Source: Kosakonia oryzendophytica (lineage in GTDB: Bacteria > Pseudomonadota > Gammaproteobacteria > Enterobacterales > Enterobacteriaceae). From it: a DNA stretch of 64,000 bases. Numbering within the stretch: position 1 is the first letter of the stretch; every line of letters begins with the position of its first letter. The translations under genes were made by a program, and so were the position numbers. The notes beneath the pieces were generated by a model that worked only from the letters and a program-made list of their open reading frames with translations, was not told the DNA's origin and searched no databases. The DNA is taken from assembly GCF_900094925.1 (NCBI RefSeq), contig NZ_FMAY01000004.1, positions 1 through 64,000 on the forward strand, read 5' to 3'. Below are positions 9,949-22,997 of this stretch, piece after piece.

Positions 9949-10008
9949 ATTCTCTTCTATAATGCTTTGTTAGTATCTCGTCGCCGACTTAATAAAGAGA
10001 GAGTTAGT

Positions 10009-10866
10009 GTGAAAGCTGACAACCCTTTTGATCTTATTCTTCCAGCAGAGATGGCGAAAGTTGCCGAAGAAGCTGGTGTCTATAAAGCGACTAAACATCC
10101 GCTTAAGACTTTCTACCTTGCGATCACCGCAGGTGTGTTTATCTCCATTGCTTTTGTTTTCTATATCACTGCTACCACCGGTACAGCGACGATGCCGTTC
10201 GGTATTGCTAAACTGATTGGTGGTATCTGCTTCTCACTGGGGTTGATCCTTTGCATCATCTGCGGTGCTGATCTTTTTACATCCACCGTACTGATTGTGG
10301 TAGCGAAAGCCAGTGGGCGTATCACCTGGGGGCAACTGGCCCGTAACTGGGTGAACGTCTATGTCGGCAACCTGGTGGGCGCACTGCTGTTTGTGCTGTT
10401 AATGTGGTTGTCTGGCGAGTATATGGTCGCCAATGGCGGTTGGGGCATGAATGTGCTGCAAACTGCCGACCACAAGCTGCACCATACATTTGTTGAAGCT
10501 GTTGCGCTGGGTATTCTGGCGAACCTGATGGTCTGTTTGGCTGTGTGGATGAGTTATTCCGGCCGCAGCCTGATGGATAAGGCAATGATTATGGTGCTGC
10601 CGGTTGCGATGTTTGTCGCCAGCGGTTTTGAGCACAGCATTGCAAACATGTTTATGATCCCGATGGGTATCGTAATCCGCAACTTTGCGAGCCCGGAGTT
10701 CTGGACCGCAGTTGGTTCCAGCCCGGAAAGTTTTTCTCATCTGACTATTGCGAATTTCATCACCGATAACCTGATCCCTGTAACAATCGGGAATATCATA
10801 GGTGGAGGGTTATTAGTCGGGTTGACATACTGGGTCATTTACCTGCGTGGCAACGATCATCATTAA
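10009..10866 (+). CDS. focA: Formate channel FocA
   Basis: FocA is a pentameric FNT-family inner-membrane channel that exports formate made by pyruvate formate-lyase and can re-import it at low pH. The 285-residue protein has six predicted membrane spans. The family segments around GADLFTSTVL and the conserved histidine region (ILANLMVCLAVWMSYSG) are present. The start is a GTG at 10009 (VKADNPFD), preceded by AAAGAGAGAG, and gives the exact E. coli length. pflB follows after 51 bp, so focA and pflB form one operon under the FNR-controlled region upstream. Confidence 0.97.
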   Translation: MKADNPFDLILPAEMAKVAEEAGVYKATKHPLKTFYLAITAGVFISIAFVFYITATTGTATMPFGIAKLIGGICFSLGLILCIICGADLFTSTVLIVVAKASGRITWGQLARNWVNVYVGNLVGALLFVLLMWLSGEYMVANGGWGMNVLQTADHKLHHTFVEAVALGILANLMVCLAVWMSYSGRSLMDKAMIMVLPVAMFVASGFEHSIANMFMIPMGIVIRNFASPEFWTAVGSSPESFSHLTIANFITDNLIPVTIGNIIGGGLLVGLTYWVIYLRGNDHH

Positions 10867-10917
10867 TGGTTGTTTCAGGCAGTAAATAAAAAATCCACTT
10901 AAGAAGGTAGGTGTTAC

Positions 10918-13200
10918 ATGTCCGAGCTTAATGAAAAATTAGCCACAGCCTGGGAAGGTTTTACAAAAGGCGATTGGCAGAATGCAGTAAACGTACGCGA
11001 CTTTATCCAGAAAAACTACACCCCGTACGAAGGCGACGAGTCCTTCCTGGCTGGCGCAACTGAAGCGACCACCAAGCTGTGGGACAAAGTAATGGAAGGC
11101 GTTAAACTGGAAAACCGCACTCATGCGCCAGTTGATTTCGACACCTCCGTTGCCTCTACCATCACTTCTCACGACGCTGGCTACATCAACAAAGCGCTGG
11201 AGAAAATCGTTGGTCTGCAAACCGAAGCTCCACTGAAACGCGCCATCATCCCGTTTGGCGGGATCAAAATGGTCGAAGGTTCTTGCAAAGCGTACAACCG
11301 CGAGCTGGATCCTGCGCTGAAAAAAATCTTCACCGAATACCGCAAAACTCATAACCAGGGTGTATTTGATGTTTACACCAAAGACATCCTGAACTGCCGT
11401 AAATCTGGCGTTCTGACTGGTCTGCCGGATGCCTATGGCCGTGGTCGTATCATCGGTGACTACCGTCGCGTTGCGCTGTACGGTATCGACTTCCTGATGA
11501 AAGACAAATACGCTCAGTTCCTGTCCCTGCAGTCTGACATGGAAAATGGCGTTAACCTGGAAGCGACTATCCGTCTGCGCGAAGAGATCGCTGAACAGCA
11601 TCGCGCACTGGGTCAGATCAAAGAGATGGCCGCTAAATACGGCTGCGATATCTCTGGTCCGGCAACCAACGCTCAGGAAGCTATCCAGTGGACCTACTTC
11701 GGCTACCTGGCCGCTGTTAAGTCTCAGAACGGCGCTGCAATGTCCTTCGGTCGCGTATCTACCTTCCTGGACGTGTACATCGAACGTGACCTGAAAGCAG
11801 GCAAAATCACTGAACAAGACGCGCAGGAAATGATTGACCACCTGGTTATGAAACTGCGTATGGTTCGCTTCCTGCGTACCCCTGAGTATGATGAACTGTT
11901 CTCTGGCGACCCGATTTGGGCAACTGAATCAATCGGCGGTATGGGCGTTGATGGCCGTACTCTGGTTTCCAAAAACAGCTTCCGTTTCCTGAACACCCTG
12001 TACACCATGGGGCCGTCTCCGGAGCCGAACATCACTGTTCTGTGGTCTGAAAAACTGCCGCTGAACTTCAAAAAATTCGCTGCTAAAGTCTCCATCGATA
12101 CCTCTTCTCTGCAATACGAGAACGACGATCTGATGCGTCCGGACTTCAACAACGATGACTACGCAATTGCTTGCTGCGTGAGCCCGATGGTTGTGGGTAA
12201 ACAAATGCAGTTCTTTGGTGCTCGTGCTAACCTGGCGAAAACCATGCTGTATGCAATCAACGGCGGTGTTGATGAAAAACTGAAAATGCAGGTTGGTCCG
12301 AAAACTGAACCAATCAAAGGCGACGTGCTGAAGTTTGATGAAGTTATGGATCGTATGGATCACTTCATGGACTGGCTGGCTAAACAGTATGTCACTGCAC
12401 TGAACGTTATTCACTACATGCATGACAAATACAGCTACGAAGCTTCTCTGATGGCGCTGCACGATCGCGACGTTATCCGTACCATGGCATGTGGTATCGC
12501 GGGTCTGTCCGTTGCTGCTGACTCCCTGTCTGCTATCAAATACGCGAAAGTTAAACCGATTCGTGACGAAGACGGTCTGGCTATCGACTTCGAAATCGAA
12601 GGCGAATACCCGCAGTTTGGTAACAACGACGCTCGCGTTGATGACATGGCTGTTGACCTGGTTGAACGTTTCATGAAGAAAATTCAGAAACTGACCACCT
12701 ACCGCAATGCTATCCCGACTCAGTCTGTTCTGACCATCACCTCTAACGTAGTGTATGGTAAGAAAACCGGTAACACCCCAGACGGTCGTCGTGCTGGCGC
12801 GCCGTTCGGACCGGGTGCTAACCCGATGCACGGTCGTGACCAGAAAGGTGCTGTCGCCTCTCTGACCTCCGTTGCTAAACTGCCGTTCGCTTACGCTAAA
12901 GATGGTATCTCTTACACCTTCTCTATCGTGCCGAATGCGTTGGGTAAAGACGACGAAGTGCGTAAAACCAACCTGGCTGGCCTGATGGATGGTTATTTCC
13001 ACCATGAAGCGTCCATCGAAGGTGGTCAGCACCTGAACGTAAACGTGATGAACCGCGAAATGCTGCTCGACGCGATGGAAAACCCGGAAAAATATCCGCA
13101 GCTGACCATCCGTGTATCTGGTTATGCAGTACGTTTTAACTCCCTGACTAAAGAACAGCAGCAGGACGTTATTACCCGTACTTTCACTCAGACCATGTAA
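10918..13200 (+). CDS. pflB: Pyruvate formate-lyase (formate acetyltransferase 1)
   Basis: PflB splits pyruvate and CoA into acetyl-CoA and formate by a glycyl-radical mechanism under anaerobic conditions. The 760-residue protein equals the E. coli enzyme in length. The catalytic cysteine pair is in IACCVSPM (about 419-420). The radical glycine is Gly735 in RVSGYAVRF near the C-terminus. The ribosome site AAGAAGGTAGGTG precedes the ATG. It is cotranscribed with focA and activated by PflA, encoded about 190 bp downstream. Its codon use is that of a very highly expressed gene. Confidence 0.99.
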   Translation: MSELNEKLATAWEGFTKGDWQNAVNVRDFIQKNYTPYEGDESFLAGATEATTKLWDKVMEGVKLENRTHAPVDFDTSVASTITSHDAGYINKALEKIVGLQTEAPLKRAIIPFGGIKMVEGSCKAYNRELDPALKKIFTEYRKTHNQGVFDVYTKDILNCRKSGVLTGLPDAYGRGRIIGDYRRVALYGIDFLMKDKYAQFLSLQSDMENGVNLEATIRLREEIAEQHRALGQIKEMAAKYGCDISGPATNAQEAIQWTYFGYLAAVKSQNGAAMSFGRVSTFLDVYIERDLKAGKITEQDAQEMIDHLVMKLRMVRFLRTPEYDELFSGDPIWATESIGGMGVDGRTLVSKNSFRFLNTLYTMGPSPEPNITVLWSEKLPLNFKKFAAKVSIDTSSLQYENDDLMRPDFNNDDYAIACCVSPMVVGKQMQFFGARANLAKTMLYAINGGVDEKLKMQVGPKTEPIKGDVLKFDEVMDRMDHFMDWLAKQYVTALNVIHYMHDKYSYEASLMALHDRDVIRTMACGIAGLSVAADSLSAIKYAKVKPIRDEDGLAIDFEIEGEYPQFGNNDARVDDMAVDLVERFMKKIQKLTTYRNAIPTQSVLTITSNVVYGKKTGNTPDGRRAGAPFGPGANPMHGRDQKGAVASLTSVAKLPFAYAKDGISYTFSIVPNALGKDDEVRKTNLAGLMDGYFHHEASIEGGQHLNVNVMNREMLLDAMENPEKYPQLTIRVSGYAVRFNSLTKEQQQDVITRTFTQTM

Positions 13201-13238
13201 TGGTATTGACTGAAATCGCGAAGTAAAAAGCGTATACT

Positions 13239-13266
13239 AAAGGCTCCACGCAAGTGGGGCCTTTTT
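13239..13266 (+). terminator. Terminator of focA-pflB
   Basis: An 11-bp stem, AAAGGCTCCAC (13239-13249) with GTGGGGCCTTT (13254-13264) and one G-T pair, a GCAA loop, and a T-run. It separates pflB from pflA, which therefore needs its own promoter. Confidence 0.9.
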
Positions 13267-13392
13267 AACACCTGAAGTGTGCTTTGGCGGGCATCTCTCC
13301 CCAGGATACCCGCCAAAACAGACTTAGCGCAGAAGGAATCAAACTGCGCAGACACAGGCCCCGGATGGGCCATATCTGGAGAAAACACCGCA

Positions 13393-14133
13393 ATGTCAGT
13401 TATTGGTCGCATTCACTCCTTTGAATCCTGCGGCACGGTCGACGGCCCGGGCATCCGCTTTATTACCTTTTTCCAGGGCTGCCTGATGCGCTGCCTCTAC
13501 TGCCATAACCGCGATACTTGGGATACGCATGGCGGGAAAGAAATCACCGTTGAAGATCTGATGAGCGATGTCGTTACCTACCGCCACTTTATGAATGCGT
13601 CCGGAGGCGGCGTAACCGCATCCGGCGGCGAGGCTATCCTGCAGGCAGAATTTGTCCGTGATTGGTTCCGCGCCTGCAAGAAGGAAGGCATTCATACCTG
13701 TCTGGACACCAACGGTTTTGTTCGCCGTTACGATCCGGTGATTGACGAGCTGCTGGAAGTGACCGACCTGGTCATGCTCGACCTGAAGCAAATGAACGAT
13801 GAGATCCACCAGAACCTGGTTGGCGTCTCTAACCATCGTACGCTCGAGTTCGCACAGTATCTGTCGAAGAAAAATATCAACGTGTGGATCCGTTACGTCG
13901 TGGTGCCGGGTTGGTCAGATGATGATGACTCTGCTCACCGCCTGGGTGAGTTTACCCGCGACATGGGCAATGTTGAGAAAATTGAGCTGCTGCCCTATCA
14001 CGAGCTGGGTAAACATAAATGGGTGGCGATGGGCGAAGAGTACAAACTGGATGGCGTGAAGCCGCCGAAAAAAGAGACCATGGAACGCGTCAAGGGTATA
14101 CTGGAACAGTACGGTCACAAAGTGATGTACTGA
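13393..14133 (+). CDS. pflA: Pyruvate formate-lyase 1 activating enzyme (radical SAM)
   Basis: PflA uses a [4Fe-4S] cluster and S-adenosylmethionine to place the glycyl radical on PflB. The radical-SAM motif CLMRCLYC is near residue 30, followed by glycine-rich motifs ([11 protein letters not shown]). I chose the ATG at 13393 ([10 protein letters not shown]), which gives 246 residues as in E. coli. The frame is open upstream, but that stretch lies in the intergenic region. It is followed by a shared terminator facing ycaD. Confidence 0.98.
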   Translation: MSVIGRIHSFESCGTVDGPGIRFITFFQGCLMRCLYCHNRDTWDTHGGKEITVEDLMSDVVTYRHFMNASGGGVTASGGEAILQAEFVRDWFRACKKEGIHTCLDTNGFVRRYDPVIDELLEVTDLVMLDLKQMNDEIHQNLVGVSNHRTLEFAQYLSKKNINVWIRYVVVPGWSDDDDSAHRLGEFTRDMGNVEKIELLPYHELGKHKWVAMGEEYKLDGVKPPKKETMERVKGILEQYGHKVMY

Positions 14134-14151
14134 GTCACGATTACATCCCCA

Positions 14152-14184
14152 AAAAAAGCCGCAACGTCATGTCGCGGCTTTTTT
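14152..14184. terminator. Bidirectional terminator between pflA and ycaD
   Basis: The stem AAAAAAGCCGC (14152-14162) pairs with GCGGCTTTTTT (14174-14184). A-runs and T-runs flank both sides, so it can serve the two convergent genes. Confidence 0.9.
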
Positions 14185-14195
14185 ATCTCTGGTAA

Positions 14196-15344
14196 TCAGG
14201 CATGCGCCACCGGCGTCGGATGATGACCTGCTTTGCGCATCAGCATCATCAGATAGATAAACGACACCCCCGCAATCATGATAAACAGCAGGCTATCGGA
14301 ATAACTTTGCATCAGCAACGCGGTCAACGTCGGGCCAAGCAGACTGCCAATGGTATAGCTCAGCAGCAACGCCTGATTCATGGCAACCAGTTGGTGGTGT
14401 TCAACTTTTTCGCAGGCCCAGGCCATTGCAACCGGATAGAGCGTAAAACCCGCCGTGCCGAGCACAAACAGCGCGGGAGCCATTGCTGCATTGCTTAGCA
14501 TGGCAAAACAGCCAATGATTACCACAAACACCTGCACACGTAGCACCAGCAAACGGCCAAAACGATCCGCCAGGCGACCAATTGGCCACTGCCCTACAAT
14601 ACCGGCGCTGACCAGCAACGCCATCCAGAAACCGATTCCTGAATCGCTAATCCCCTGGTGCGCAAGATAAAGCGGCATCAGACCGTACAGCGAACCAAGG
14701 ATAATCCCGGAGATAATGCAGCCATTCACGCCCAGCCGCGCCTGGCGCAGGCGCAACATCGGCCATACCGACGCGGTGCCCTGTTCTTCACTTTGTTGAT
14801 TCACAATACGGGTAAACAGCAGAGGCAAAATCGCCGCCAGCACCAGTCCGGTGGTCCAGGGCAGCACACTCATCAGCTCCGTCGGCAGTTTGCTGACCAT
14901 CAGTTGGCCCAGCACTGTACCCACGTAGTAAACCATCATATATGCAGCCAGCAGGCGACCGCGATTGCGTGACGTGCCGCTGCACATCAGCCCGCTTTCA
15001 ACCACCACCCAAATCATTGCACAGCCCACACCCGCAATAAAACGCCAGACCATCCAACTCCAGAAGCCTACCATCAGCCCCAGCCCGATACACCCGGCGG
15101 CAAAAATCAGCGATGCAATGTAATAGCTGCGGTTAAACCCCAGACGGCGGATCAAACGTCCTGTCAGCAACGTGCCCAACAGGTTACCGGTGAAGTAAGA
15201 GGAGCCGACCATACCCACCTGCCAGGTTGGCAGATCTTCATGGGCGAGCCAAAGCGGCACGAGCGTATTCAGCGTTGCGATCGCCAGCGTCAATAGCATC
15301 AGGCCACAGAGCAATAACAGCACTGGCCGGGTATAGGTGGACAT
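14196..15344 (-). CDS. ycaD: Major facilitator superfamily transporter YcaD
   Basis: A 12-span MFS permease of 382 residues with unknown substrate. The motif [14 protein letters not shown] in the loop between spans 2 and 3 and a second copy, [14 protein letters not shown], mark the two six-helix halves. Length and sequence match E. coli YcaD. In K-12, dmsABC lies between this gene and serS, and ycaM/ycaN/ycaK lie between it and pflA. None of these is present here, so ycaD directly faces pflA. Confidence 0.93.
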   Translation of the reverse strand: MSTYTRPVLLLLCGLMLLTLAIATLNTLVPLWLAHEDLPTWQVGMVGSSYFTGNLLGTLLTGRLIRRLGFNRSYYIASLIFAAGCIGLGLMVGFWSWMVWRFIAGVGCAMIWVVVESGLMCSGTSRNRGRLLAAYMMVYYVGTVLGQLMVSKLPTELMSVLPWTTGLVLAAILPLLFTRIVNQQSEEQGTASVWPMLRLRQARLGVNGCIISGIILGSLYGLMPLYLAHQGISDSGIGFWMALLVSAGIVGQWPIGRLADRFGRLLVLRVQVFVVIIGCFAMLSNAAMAPALFVLGTAGFTLYPVAMAWACEKVEHHQLVAMNQALLLSYTIGSLLGPTLTALLMQSYSDSLLFIMIAGVSFIYLMMLMRKAGHHPTPVAHA

Positions 15345-15599
15345 GGATAAAAACCGTGAGGAAGTTCAGAAGTCGTGCGCATCATGCCACTGGCAAAAAC
15401 ATTGTCAATCCGCTGTTTTTCGGGGCAGACACGTTTTGCACCACGACGATTGATAAAACTTATCCAGCGCCGTGGCTACACGATAAAAAACCGTTTCAGT
15501 CGGTTGATTATGAAAGACTATTCCTTGGATAAGATAGAATTGTCAGTCGAAAAAATTCATGGTGATTTTTCAGCTGAAGTCGCTGAAAAGAGGCAGTAA
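15345..15599. other. Intergenic region between serS and ycaD, no supported gene
   Basis: About 250 bp where K-12 carries dmsABC. A short open frame on the plus strand (15375-15599) has no ribosome site and no recognisable family, so I do not call it. The region must contain the ycaD promoter. I see no dmsA or dmsC remnant that I can identify. Confidence 0.5.
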
Positions 15600-15621
15600 A
15601 AAAGCGCCCGCAGGCGCTTTT
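15598..15621 (-). terminator. Terminator of serS
   Basis: The stem AAAAGCGCC (15600-15608) pairs with GGCGCTTTT (15613-15621) around a 4-nt loop, followed on the minus strand by a T-run. Confidence 0.88.
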
Positions 15622-15642
15622 CAGGAACGTCAGTAACAGCGA

Positions 15643-16989
<1,347 letters not shown>

Positions 16990-17028
16990 TCATTGATGTA
17001 CAGTAGTAACCTTACCGCAACGCCCGCA

Positions 17029-18372
17029 CTAGCGGTAGCGTTTTATAGGGCTTTTATGATCCTGTTCGGCGAGCCAGGCGAGCTTTTCGCCAATCTTACC
17101 TTCCAGGCCTCTGCTGGTGGGATGATAATAACGCGTTTGTGCTAATTCCTGTGGGAAATACTCTTCCCCTGCGGCGTAAGCGTTGGGTTCGTCATGGGCA
17201 TAGCGATACTCCTGACCATAGCCCATTTCTTTCATCAGTTTCGTTGGTGCATTACGTAGGTGCACGGGCACGTCATAATCCGGACGCTCGCGCGCATCCG
17301 CCAACGCCGCTTTAAATGCGGTATACACCGCGTTGCTCTTCGGCGCGCAAGCCAGATAGACAATCGCCTGGGCAATGGCACGCTCACCTTCCGCCGGTCC
17401 GACGCGGGTAAAGCAGTCCCAGGCAGAAATTGCCACCTGCATGGCGCGAGGATCGGCGTTCCCCACATCTTCCGAAGCAATCGCGAGGCAACGGCGGGCA
17501 ACATACAGTGGATCCCCCCCGGCAGTGATAATGCGTGCATACCAGTAAAGCGCCGCATCCGGTGCACTGCCGCGCACCGATTTGTGCAGTGCGGAGATCA
17601 GATCGTAAAAGCGATCGCCTTTATTGTCGAAGCGCGCGCTGCGTTCGCCCGCGATCTCCGTCAACAGCTCCGGTTTAAGCATGCGTTTACCGGAGGCGTC
17701 CAGCTCGGCCATATCGGCCATCATCTCAAGCGTATTGAGTGCCCGACGCGCATCGCCATTGACCAGTTCAGCAATCGCCCGCCGGGTTTCGTCGGGCAGT
17801 ACAATGTCCTGGCCACCATATCCACGGGCTTTATCTTCCATCGCCTGCGTCAGCACCTGCTCAATATCTTCTGTCGTCAGCGATTTAAGCAAATAGACGC
17901 GCGCGCGGGAGAGCAGCGCTGAGTTAAGTTCAAAGGAGGGATTTTCCGTGGTCGCACCAATAAACGTAATGGTGCCGTCTTCGATATGCGGCAGAAAGGC
18001 ATCCTGCTGACTTTTGTTAAAGCGATGGACTTCGTCAACAAACAAGATGGTGCGCCGACCGGCATTACGGTTCTGCCGTGCACGCTCGATGGCTTCGCGG
18101 ATCTCTTTCACCCCCGAAGTGACCGCAGAGATGCGCTCCACATCCGCACTGGCGTAGCGGGCAATCACTTCTGCGAGCGTCGTTTTCCCGGTGCCTGGCG
18201 GCCCCCACAGGATCATCGAGTGCAGATGCCCGGCTTCAATGGCGCGCGGCAACGGTTTGCCTTTCGCCAGAAGATGCTGCTGGCCAATGTACTGCGCTAA
18301 ATTTTCTGGCCGCATACGGGCGGCCAGAGGTTGAAACGCATTATCGGAGAAATCGAGCGACATGTTGCTCAT
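17029..18372 (-). CDS. rarA: Replication-associated recombination ATPase RarA
   Basis: RarA is an AAA+ ATPase related to clamp loaders and to eukaryotic WRNIP1, acting at stalled replication forks. The Walker A motif GPPGTGKTT starts at residue 57, Walker B is LFVDEVHRF, and the C-terminal helical tetramerisation region is complete. The 447 residues equal the E. coli length. It starts 9 bp after the lolA stop, so the two genes are probably cotranscribed. Confidence 0.97.
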   Translation of the reverse strand: MSNMSLDFSDNAFQPLAARMRPENLAQYIGQQHLLAKGKPLPRAIEAGHLHSMILWGPPGTGKTTLAEVIARYASADVERISAVTSGVKEIREAIERARQNRNAGRRTILFVDEVHRFNKSQQDAFLPHIEDGTITFIGATTENPSFELNSALLSRARVYLLKSLTTEDIEQVLTQAMEDKARGYGGQDIVLPDETRRAIAELVNGDARRALNTLEMMADMAELDASGKRMLKPELLTEIAGERSARFDNKGDRFYDLISALHKSVRGSAPDAALYWYARIITAGGDPLYVARRCLAIASEDVGNADPRAMQVAISAWDCFTRVGPAEGERAIAQAIVYLACAPKSNAVYTAFKAALADARERPDYDVPVHLRNAPTKLMKEMGYGQEYRYAHDEPNAYAAGEEYFPQELAQTRYYHPTSRGLEGKIGEKLAWLAEQDHKSPIKRYR

Positions 18373-18381
18373 GCGCGCCTC

Positions 18382-18993
18382 TTACTTACGTTGATCGTCT
18401 ACCGTTACGCCCTGGGGCGGGGTAAAGGTGAATTTCGAAGCATCAACGGTGCCGTTTTGTTGCGATTTCAATTGATAGCTGCTGCGCTGGTCATCCTGCT
18501 CAATCGCGCTGAACTGGTGGATGGTGCCATCACGACCAACGTTGATGGTAAATTGTTTCAGGTTACCGTTGCTGCCTTTCGGCGTCAGTACAAAGTCATC
18601 GCCATTTTGCACAATGTTGTACTGCTGCCAGTCGCTGGTCTGGTTGCGAGCAATCAGCATAAACGGGGTATTGCCGGTTGCGTCTTTCAGCCAGGTCGCT
18701 GTCGCTTGCTCAACAAACGGGTTATAGAACCACAAGGTTTTGCCATCGGAAACCAGTACGCTTTCATCCGGCTGCGTCATATGCCAGTTAAACAGATTCG
18801 GGCGTTTCACCCACAGATCGCCCTGTCCTTCCTGCACTGCTGCTCCGCTGCCATCCGTCACTTTTTGGGTAAAAGTGGCGTGGAAGCTGCTGACTTTATC
18901 GAGACGGCTTTTCAGATCGCTGGAAGCATCCGCCCATGCATTGCTGATTAACAGACTGCCCATCAATGCACACACCATGGCGATTTTTTTCAT
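18382..18993 (-). CDS. lolA: Periplasmic outer-membrane lipoprotein carrier LolA
   Basis: LolA receives lipoproteins from LolCDE and carries them across the periplasm to LolB. A Sec signal peptide ends in NAWA after about 20 residues, and the mature protein shows the usual [12 protein letters not shown] start. I chose the second of two nearby ATGs (MKKIAM, 18993) because GAGG lies 7 nt upstream of it and would nearly touch the first. This gives 203 residues, as in E. coli. It lies between ftsK and rarA. Confidence 0.97.
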   Translation of the reverse strand: MKKIAMVCALMGSLLISNAWADASSDLKSRLDKVSSFHATFTQKVTDGSGAAVQEGQGDLWVKRPNLFNWHMTQPDESVLVSDGKTLWFYNPFVEQATATWLKDATGNTPFMLIARNQTSDWQQYNIVQNGDDFVLTPKGSNGNLKQFTINVGRDGTIHQFSAIEQDDQRSSYQLKSQQNGTVDASKFTFTPPQGVTVDDQRK

Positions 18994-19112
18994 TGTCATT
19001 CCTCAAATACGTCACTCCCGATGTGGGAGAATACTTCTGTCACTCTAAGCGCCACGCGGGCGGAGTGACAGAAGAAAAGTTTGAATTTCTACTTATTTAC
19101 CCATCTTTGCAA

Positions 19113-22100
19113 TCAATCAAACGGCGGTGGTGCCAGTACCTCACGGTTACCGTTATGCCCCTGCTCGCTGACAATTCCCTGCGCTTCCATCTGCTCAATA
19201 ATACGCGCCGCGCGGTTATAGCCAATGCGGAACTGACGCTGAACACCGGAGATGGAGGCTTTACGTTTTTCAGTGACGAAGTTAACAGCCTGGTCGAAGA
19301 GAGGATCCAACTCTTCACCGCCGTCAAAACCGCCACCCGCGCCCCCTTCGCTTTCGCTGTCTGACGTGATGCCATCGACATATTGCGGACGACCACGCGC
19401 TTTCCAGTCCTGCACCACCGCATGCACTTCCTGGTCGCGAACAAACGCACCGTGCACACGCACAGGCGCAGAGGTGGAGTTCGGCCCGGAGTACAGCATG
19501 TCCCCCATGCCGAGCAGGGATTCTGCTCCGCCCTGGTCAAGGATGGTACGCGAGTCAATTTTGCTGGATACGGTAAAGGCAATACGCGTTGGTATATTGG
19601 CTTTAATCAGGCCGGTGATAACGTCAACGGAAGGACGCTGAGTCGCCAGTACCAGGTGAATACCAGCAGCACGGGCCTTCTGCGCCAGACGCGCAATCAA
19701 CTCTTCCACTTTTTTGCCAACAGTCATCATCAGGTCAGCAAATTCGTCCACCAGTACCACGATGTACGGCAGTTTTTCCAGCACCGGATGCTGCACATCC
19801 ATACTGTCACCCGGTTTCCAGTACGGATCCGGAATCGGACGGCCCATCCGCGCAGCTTCGGCAATTTTTTCGTTATAACCCGCCAGGTTACGGACACCGA
19901 GCGCAGACATCAGCTTATAGCGACGTTCCATTTCGTTGACGCTCCAGCGCAGGGCATTGGCGGCGTCTTTCATATCTGTCACCACTTCGGTCAACAGATG
20001 CGGAATACCTTCGTAAACGGAAAGCTCCAGCATTTTCGGGTCGATCATGATAAAGCGCACCTCTTCCGGCGTCGCTTTATACAACATGCTGAGGATCATC
20101 GCGTTGACGCCCACAGATTTACCGGAACCCGTAGTCCCTGCTACCAGAAGGTGCGGCATCTTCGCCAAATCGGCAATCACCGGATCGCCTGCGATATCTT
20201 TCCCCAGCACCACGGTAAGTGGCGACGGGCTTTCGCGGAACTTCACGCAGTCCAGTACTTCACGCAGGTACACGGTTTGACGTTTTTTGTTCGGCAATTC
20301 CAGACCAACATAAGGTCTTCCGGGGATCACTTCCACCACACGCACCGCGACGGTCGACAATGAACGCGCCAGGTCACGGGAGAGGTTGGAAATTCGCGCC
20401 GCTTTCACGCCCGGTGCCAGATTCAGTTCAAAACGGGTAATAACCGGACCTGGCGAGTAGTTCACTACATCCGCTTTAATGCGGAAATCCGCCAGACGCG
20501 CTTCAACCAAACGCGCCATCTGTTCAAGCGCAAAGGTATCTACTGGCTCAACTTCAGTCGGCGGCGGGGTCAAAAGATCCAGCGAAGGAAGCGGCGTTGT
20601 CGGTTTGGGTACCGGACGACTGTCGCCATTACGCATTAACAGCGGGTGAATCAGACTCTCTTGTACCTGCGGCGCAGGTTGCTGCGTCTGCTGTGCCGCA
20701 GCGTGCTGATACTGATGCTGTGCAGGTTGCTGATAATGATGCGGCTGTTGCACCGATTGTTGATGCTGCTGGACTGGCGGTTCCGAATCCGGCATCACAC
20801 CCGGCGTAAACAGCGGTTCACTCGGGCCATCATCCACCAGCGCTTTCATCGGTGAGAATTCAAAATCGTCCGGCATAAATGCCTGCATACCGGCAGGTTG
20901 CTCCCGGGAATAACGTTGTTGCTGCGAAGCAGCAAACTGACGGGCGAGTTCGGCTTCTTCCGCTTCTTCCTCGCTCAGCTGCGGTTGCGCGTGATAGTGC
21001 GGTGTATCATGATGGTACGCTTCACCATAGCGATCGTGCTGCGTCGCGGCAAACTGGCGCGCCAGCTCATTCTGTTGCTGCATATCCGCATCGTCGTCAT
21101 CATGATGATGTACTTCTTCGCGTTCTTCGCGCGCGCGCTCTTCAGCCATACGCTGTGAAGGCAGCTTGATGCCATAGGACGCCAGTTCACGGCGCGTAGG
21201 CACGCGCACACGATTAGGTCGCGGGAGCTGCGGGCCTATCCCCTCTTTCACCTGTGGACGCGGTGCCCCTCCGGCAGCAAGGCTGAACACTGGAGCGGCA
21301 GCGGCAACGGTAGCGGCACTACTGCCAGTTGTCTGCTGCACACTTGCCGCAATGGGTGCAACAAGGTTCGGCTCAGTAGCGGGCGCAGACGGTATAACCG
21401 GTTCGGCCGGTTTCGGTATGGGCATTGCGCTGGCGGGTTCAGGAATCGGCTGATACCAGGCGGCAAGCTGTTCGCGTTCGCGAGCGCGTTTCTCTTCCAC
21501 CTCTTCAAAGTAATAAAGCGGCGGCCGCGCCTGTTTCACCTCTTCAACAATCGGCTCAGGTTCAGATGTCGGCTCTGGCGCAGGGGAAATCTGTGGTTCA
21601 TTCTGCCACGGCAGCGGATCATGCTGTGGTGGTTGAGCGTACAGCGCCTCTTCATGTGGTTGCGGTGTTACCGGTGCATCCGGGCTCCAGGTGTCTCGCT
21701 CTACGGGTTGCTGCCATTCTGGCGACGCGTACTGGACTGGCTGGTACGGCGCATCGTGGGATTCCTGCGCATACTGTGCAGACTGCTGAGGCGCATCCGC
21801 AGTCGCCGACGAGGTCTGGGCATAGGGCCATTCCACTTCCGGCTGCGGCGCATCGACGTAAGGTTCGGCAGGAGCGGCATAGGCCTGTGCTGCAGTGGTG
21901 GCCGCGGCGGCGGCAGCCAGTGGAGCGGCTATGCTACGACCATTCATCAGCGGATCGTACTCTTGCTCCGCTTCCGTCGCACGATGCCCGGAAAACAGTA
22001 CATCATCAGCATCTGCGGGAATGCCACGCGCACTGTAAACAATGTCGTCCGCATCGTCGTCCATCCGCTTGCCGGAGAACAACGCTTCGTCAGTTTTACG

Positions 22101-22877
22101 CCCCATAGGGTTGGCAAACTTCTCGGCGATGCGTTTACGACGCGCCAACGCACCGCGCAGAATACGGGTCCGACGGGATTCCTGTGAGGCACTCTGCGGC
22201 GCGTCGTGGTACTCATCCTCTTCTTCATACTCATCATCATCCACCCACGTGTCGTCACGTCGGGTGCGATTGCTGGCAAAAGTCAGGATGTTAAGAATAA
22301 CGCTGCCAATCTTCTCGGCGATGGTGACCCAGGACCAACCGGTGAACAAGGTCAGACCGGCGGCCCAAATGCACAGCAGCGCAAGTGTGCCACCGCTGCT
22401 GCGTAACAGCGGTTGCAGCGTGGTGCTTAGCAGACTGCCAATCACGCCGCCTGAGGCAAAATACCAGATATCGTCTGCGTTGATGGCCGCCAGACCACAC
22501 GAGGTCAGGATCAGTGCCAACGCGCCAATCATGCGCAACGAGACGGCGAAATAGTCAATGTAATCTTCACTGGCCCGGTGGCGATACGCGAACCAACAGC
22601 CACCGATAATGATCACTGGGATGGTGTACGCCATCACGCCAAAGATGAAAAACAGCGTATCTGCAAGCCATGCGCCTGGCGCACCGCCCAGATTATGGAT
22701 GGGTTCATGCCACGCCGTTTGCGACCAGCTCGGGTCGGACGGGTTAAAGCTCAGGAGCGCCGCCATGAGCCAAACGGCAAAAAGTGAAACGAGGATCAGC
22801 AACGCCTCCAGGAGTCGACGCCCGCTGCTTAACTTGGTCAGTGTGACTTCTTTGTCTTCTGTGTATTCCTGGCTCAA
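19113..22877 (-). CDS. ftsK: DNA translocase FtsK
   Basis: FtsK tethers the divisome and pumps chromosome DNA toward the dif site, where it activates XerCD. The N-terminal part has about four to five membrane spans (residues 25-190). A long acidic, proline- and glutamine-rich linker follows (about 200-740). The RecA-like motor has Walker [13 protein letters not shown] near residue 915 and Walker [14 protein letters not shown]. The C-terminal gamma winged-helix domain reads KOPS and contacts XerD. The total of 1254 residues is shorter than K-12 FtsK (1329), and the difference lies in the linker. lolA follows on the same strand, and lrp lies about 120 bp upstream. Confidence 0.97.
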   Translation of the reverse strand: MSQEYTEDKEVTLTKLSSGRRLLEALLILVSLFAVWLMAALLSFNPSDPSWSQTAWHEPIHNLGGAPGAWLADTLFFIFGVMAYTIPVIIIGGCWFAYRHRASEDYIDYFAVSLRMIGALALILTSCGLAAINADDIWYFASGGVIGSLLSTTLQPLLRSSGGTLALLCIWAAGLTLFTGWSWVTIAEKIGSVILNILTFASNRTRRDDTWVDDDEYEEEDEYHDAPQSASQESRRTRILRGALARRKRIAEKFANPMGRKTDEALFSGKRMDDDADDIVYSARGIPADADDVLFSGHRATEAEQEYDPLMNGRSIAAPLAAAAAATTAAQAYAAPAEPYVDAPQPEVEWPYAQTSSATADAPQQSAQYAQESHDAPYQPVQYASPEWQQPVERDTWSPDAPVTPQPHEEALYAQPPQHDPLPWQNEPQISPAPEPTSEPEPIVEEVKQARPPLYYFEEVEEKRAREREQLAAWYQPIPEPASAMPIPKPAEPVIPSAPATEPNLVAPIAASVQQTTGSSAATVAAAAPVFSLAAGGAPRPQVKEGIGPQLPRPNRVRVPTRRELASYGIKLPSQRMAEERAREEREEVHHHDDDDADMQQQNELARQFAATQHDRYGEAYHHDTPHYHAQPQLSEEEAEEAELARQFAASQQQRYSREQPAGMQAFMPDDFEFSPMKALVDDGPSEPLFTPGVMPDSEPPVQQHQQSVQQPHHYQQPAQHQYQHAAAQQTQQPAPQVQESLIHPLLMRNGDSRPVPKPTTPLPSLDLLTPPPTEVEPVDTFALEQMARLVEARLADFRIKADVVNYSPGPVITRFELNLAPGVKAARISNLSRDLARSLSTVAVRVVEVIPGRPYVGLELPNKKRQTVYLREVLDCVKFRESPSPLTVVLGKDIAGDPVIADLAKMPHLLVAGTTGSGKSVGVNAMILSMLYKATPEEVRFIMIDPKMLELSVYEGIPHLLTEVVTDMKDAANALRWSVNEMERRYKLMSALGVRNLAGYNEKIAEAARMGRPIPDPYWKPGDSMDVQHPVLEKLPYIVVLVDEFADLMMTVGKKVEELIARLAQKARAAGIHLVLATQRPSVDVITGLIKANIPTRIAFTVSSKIDSRTILDQGGAESLLGMGDMLYSGPNSTSAPVRVHGAFVRDQEVHAVVQDWKARGRPQYVDGITSDSESEGGAGGGFDGGEELDPLFDQAVNFVTEKRKASISGVQRQFRIGYNRAARIIEQMEAQGIVSEQGHNGNREVLAPPPFD

Positions 22878-22997
22878 GACAGGCTCTCCAGGTCCTTGAT
22901 GCTAAAACGGACAACAGCGCCGGGTTTCCCCGGCACTGTTGCTGTATGGATTAACAGGAGTGTAATCAAAAAACAGCGATTTTGCACCTGTTCCGTG

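Larger units (their letters stand above)
9604..10008 (+). promoter_or_regulatory. focA-pflB control region
   Basis: A gene-free stretch of about 405 bp. After the ycaO terminator it is strongly AT-rich. It holds an exact IHF consensus (9868-9880) and an FNR-type box (9935-9948). Two -10-like hexamers follow: TATAAT (9958-9963) and TAGTAT (9971-9976). This is the usual layout of the anaerobically induced pfl promoter in enterics. Confidence 0.75.

Noticed and set aside
10939-13032. Two long minus-strand frames (300 and 367 codons) opposite pflB
   Set aside because: Same effect as at rpsA: strong codon bias in pflB leaves the opposite strand open. The encoded sequences show no family features.
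15375-15599. Possible 74-codon gene between serS and ycaD
   Set aside because: There is no ribosome site and no family similarity, and it runs into the serS terminator stem. It may be a remnant but cannot be supported.
20640-20780. Short repeats that could look like a CRISPR or tandem array
   Set aside because: They encode the glutamine/histidine-rich FtsK linker; unit length and spacing are irregular.
19383-22187. Several plus-strand frames opposite ftsK
   Set aside because: They mirror the repetitive linker and motor of FtsK and carry low-complexity arginine- and histidine-rich sequence.
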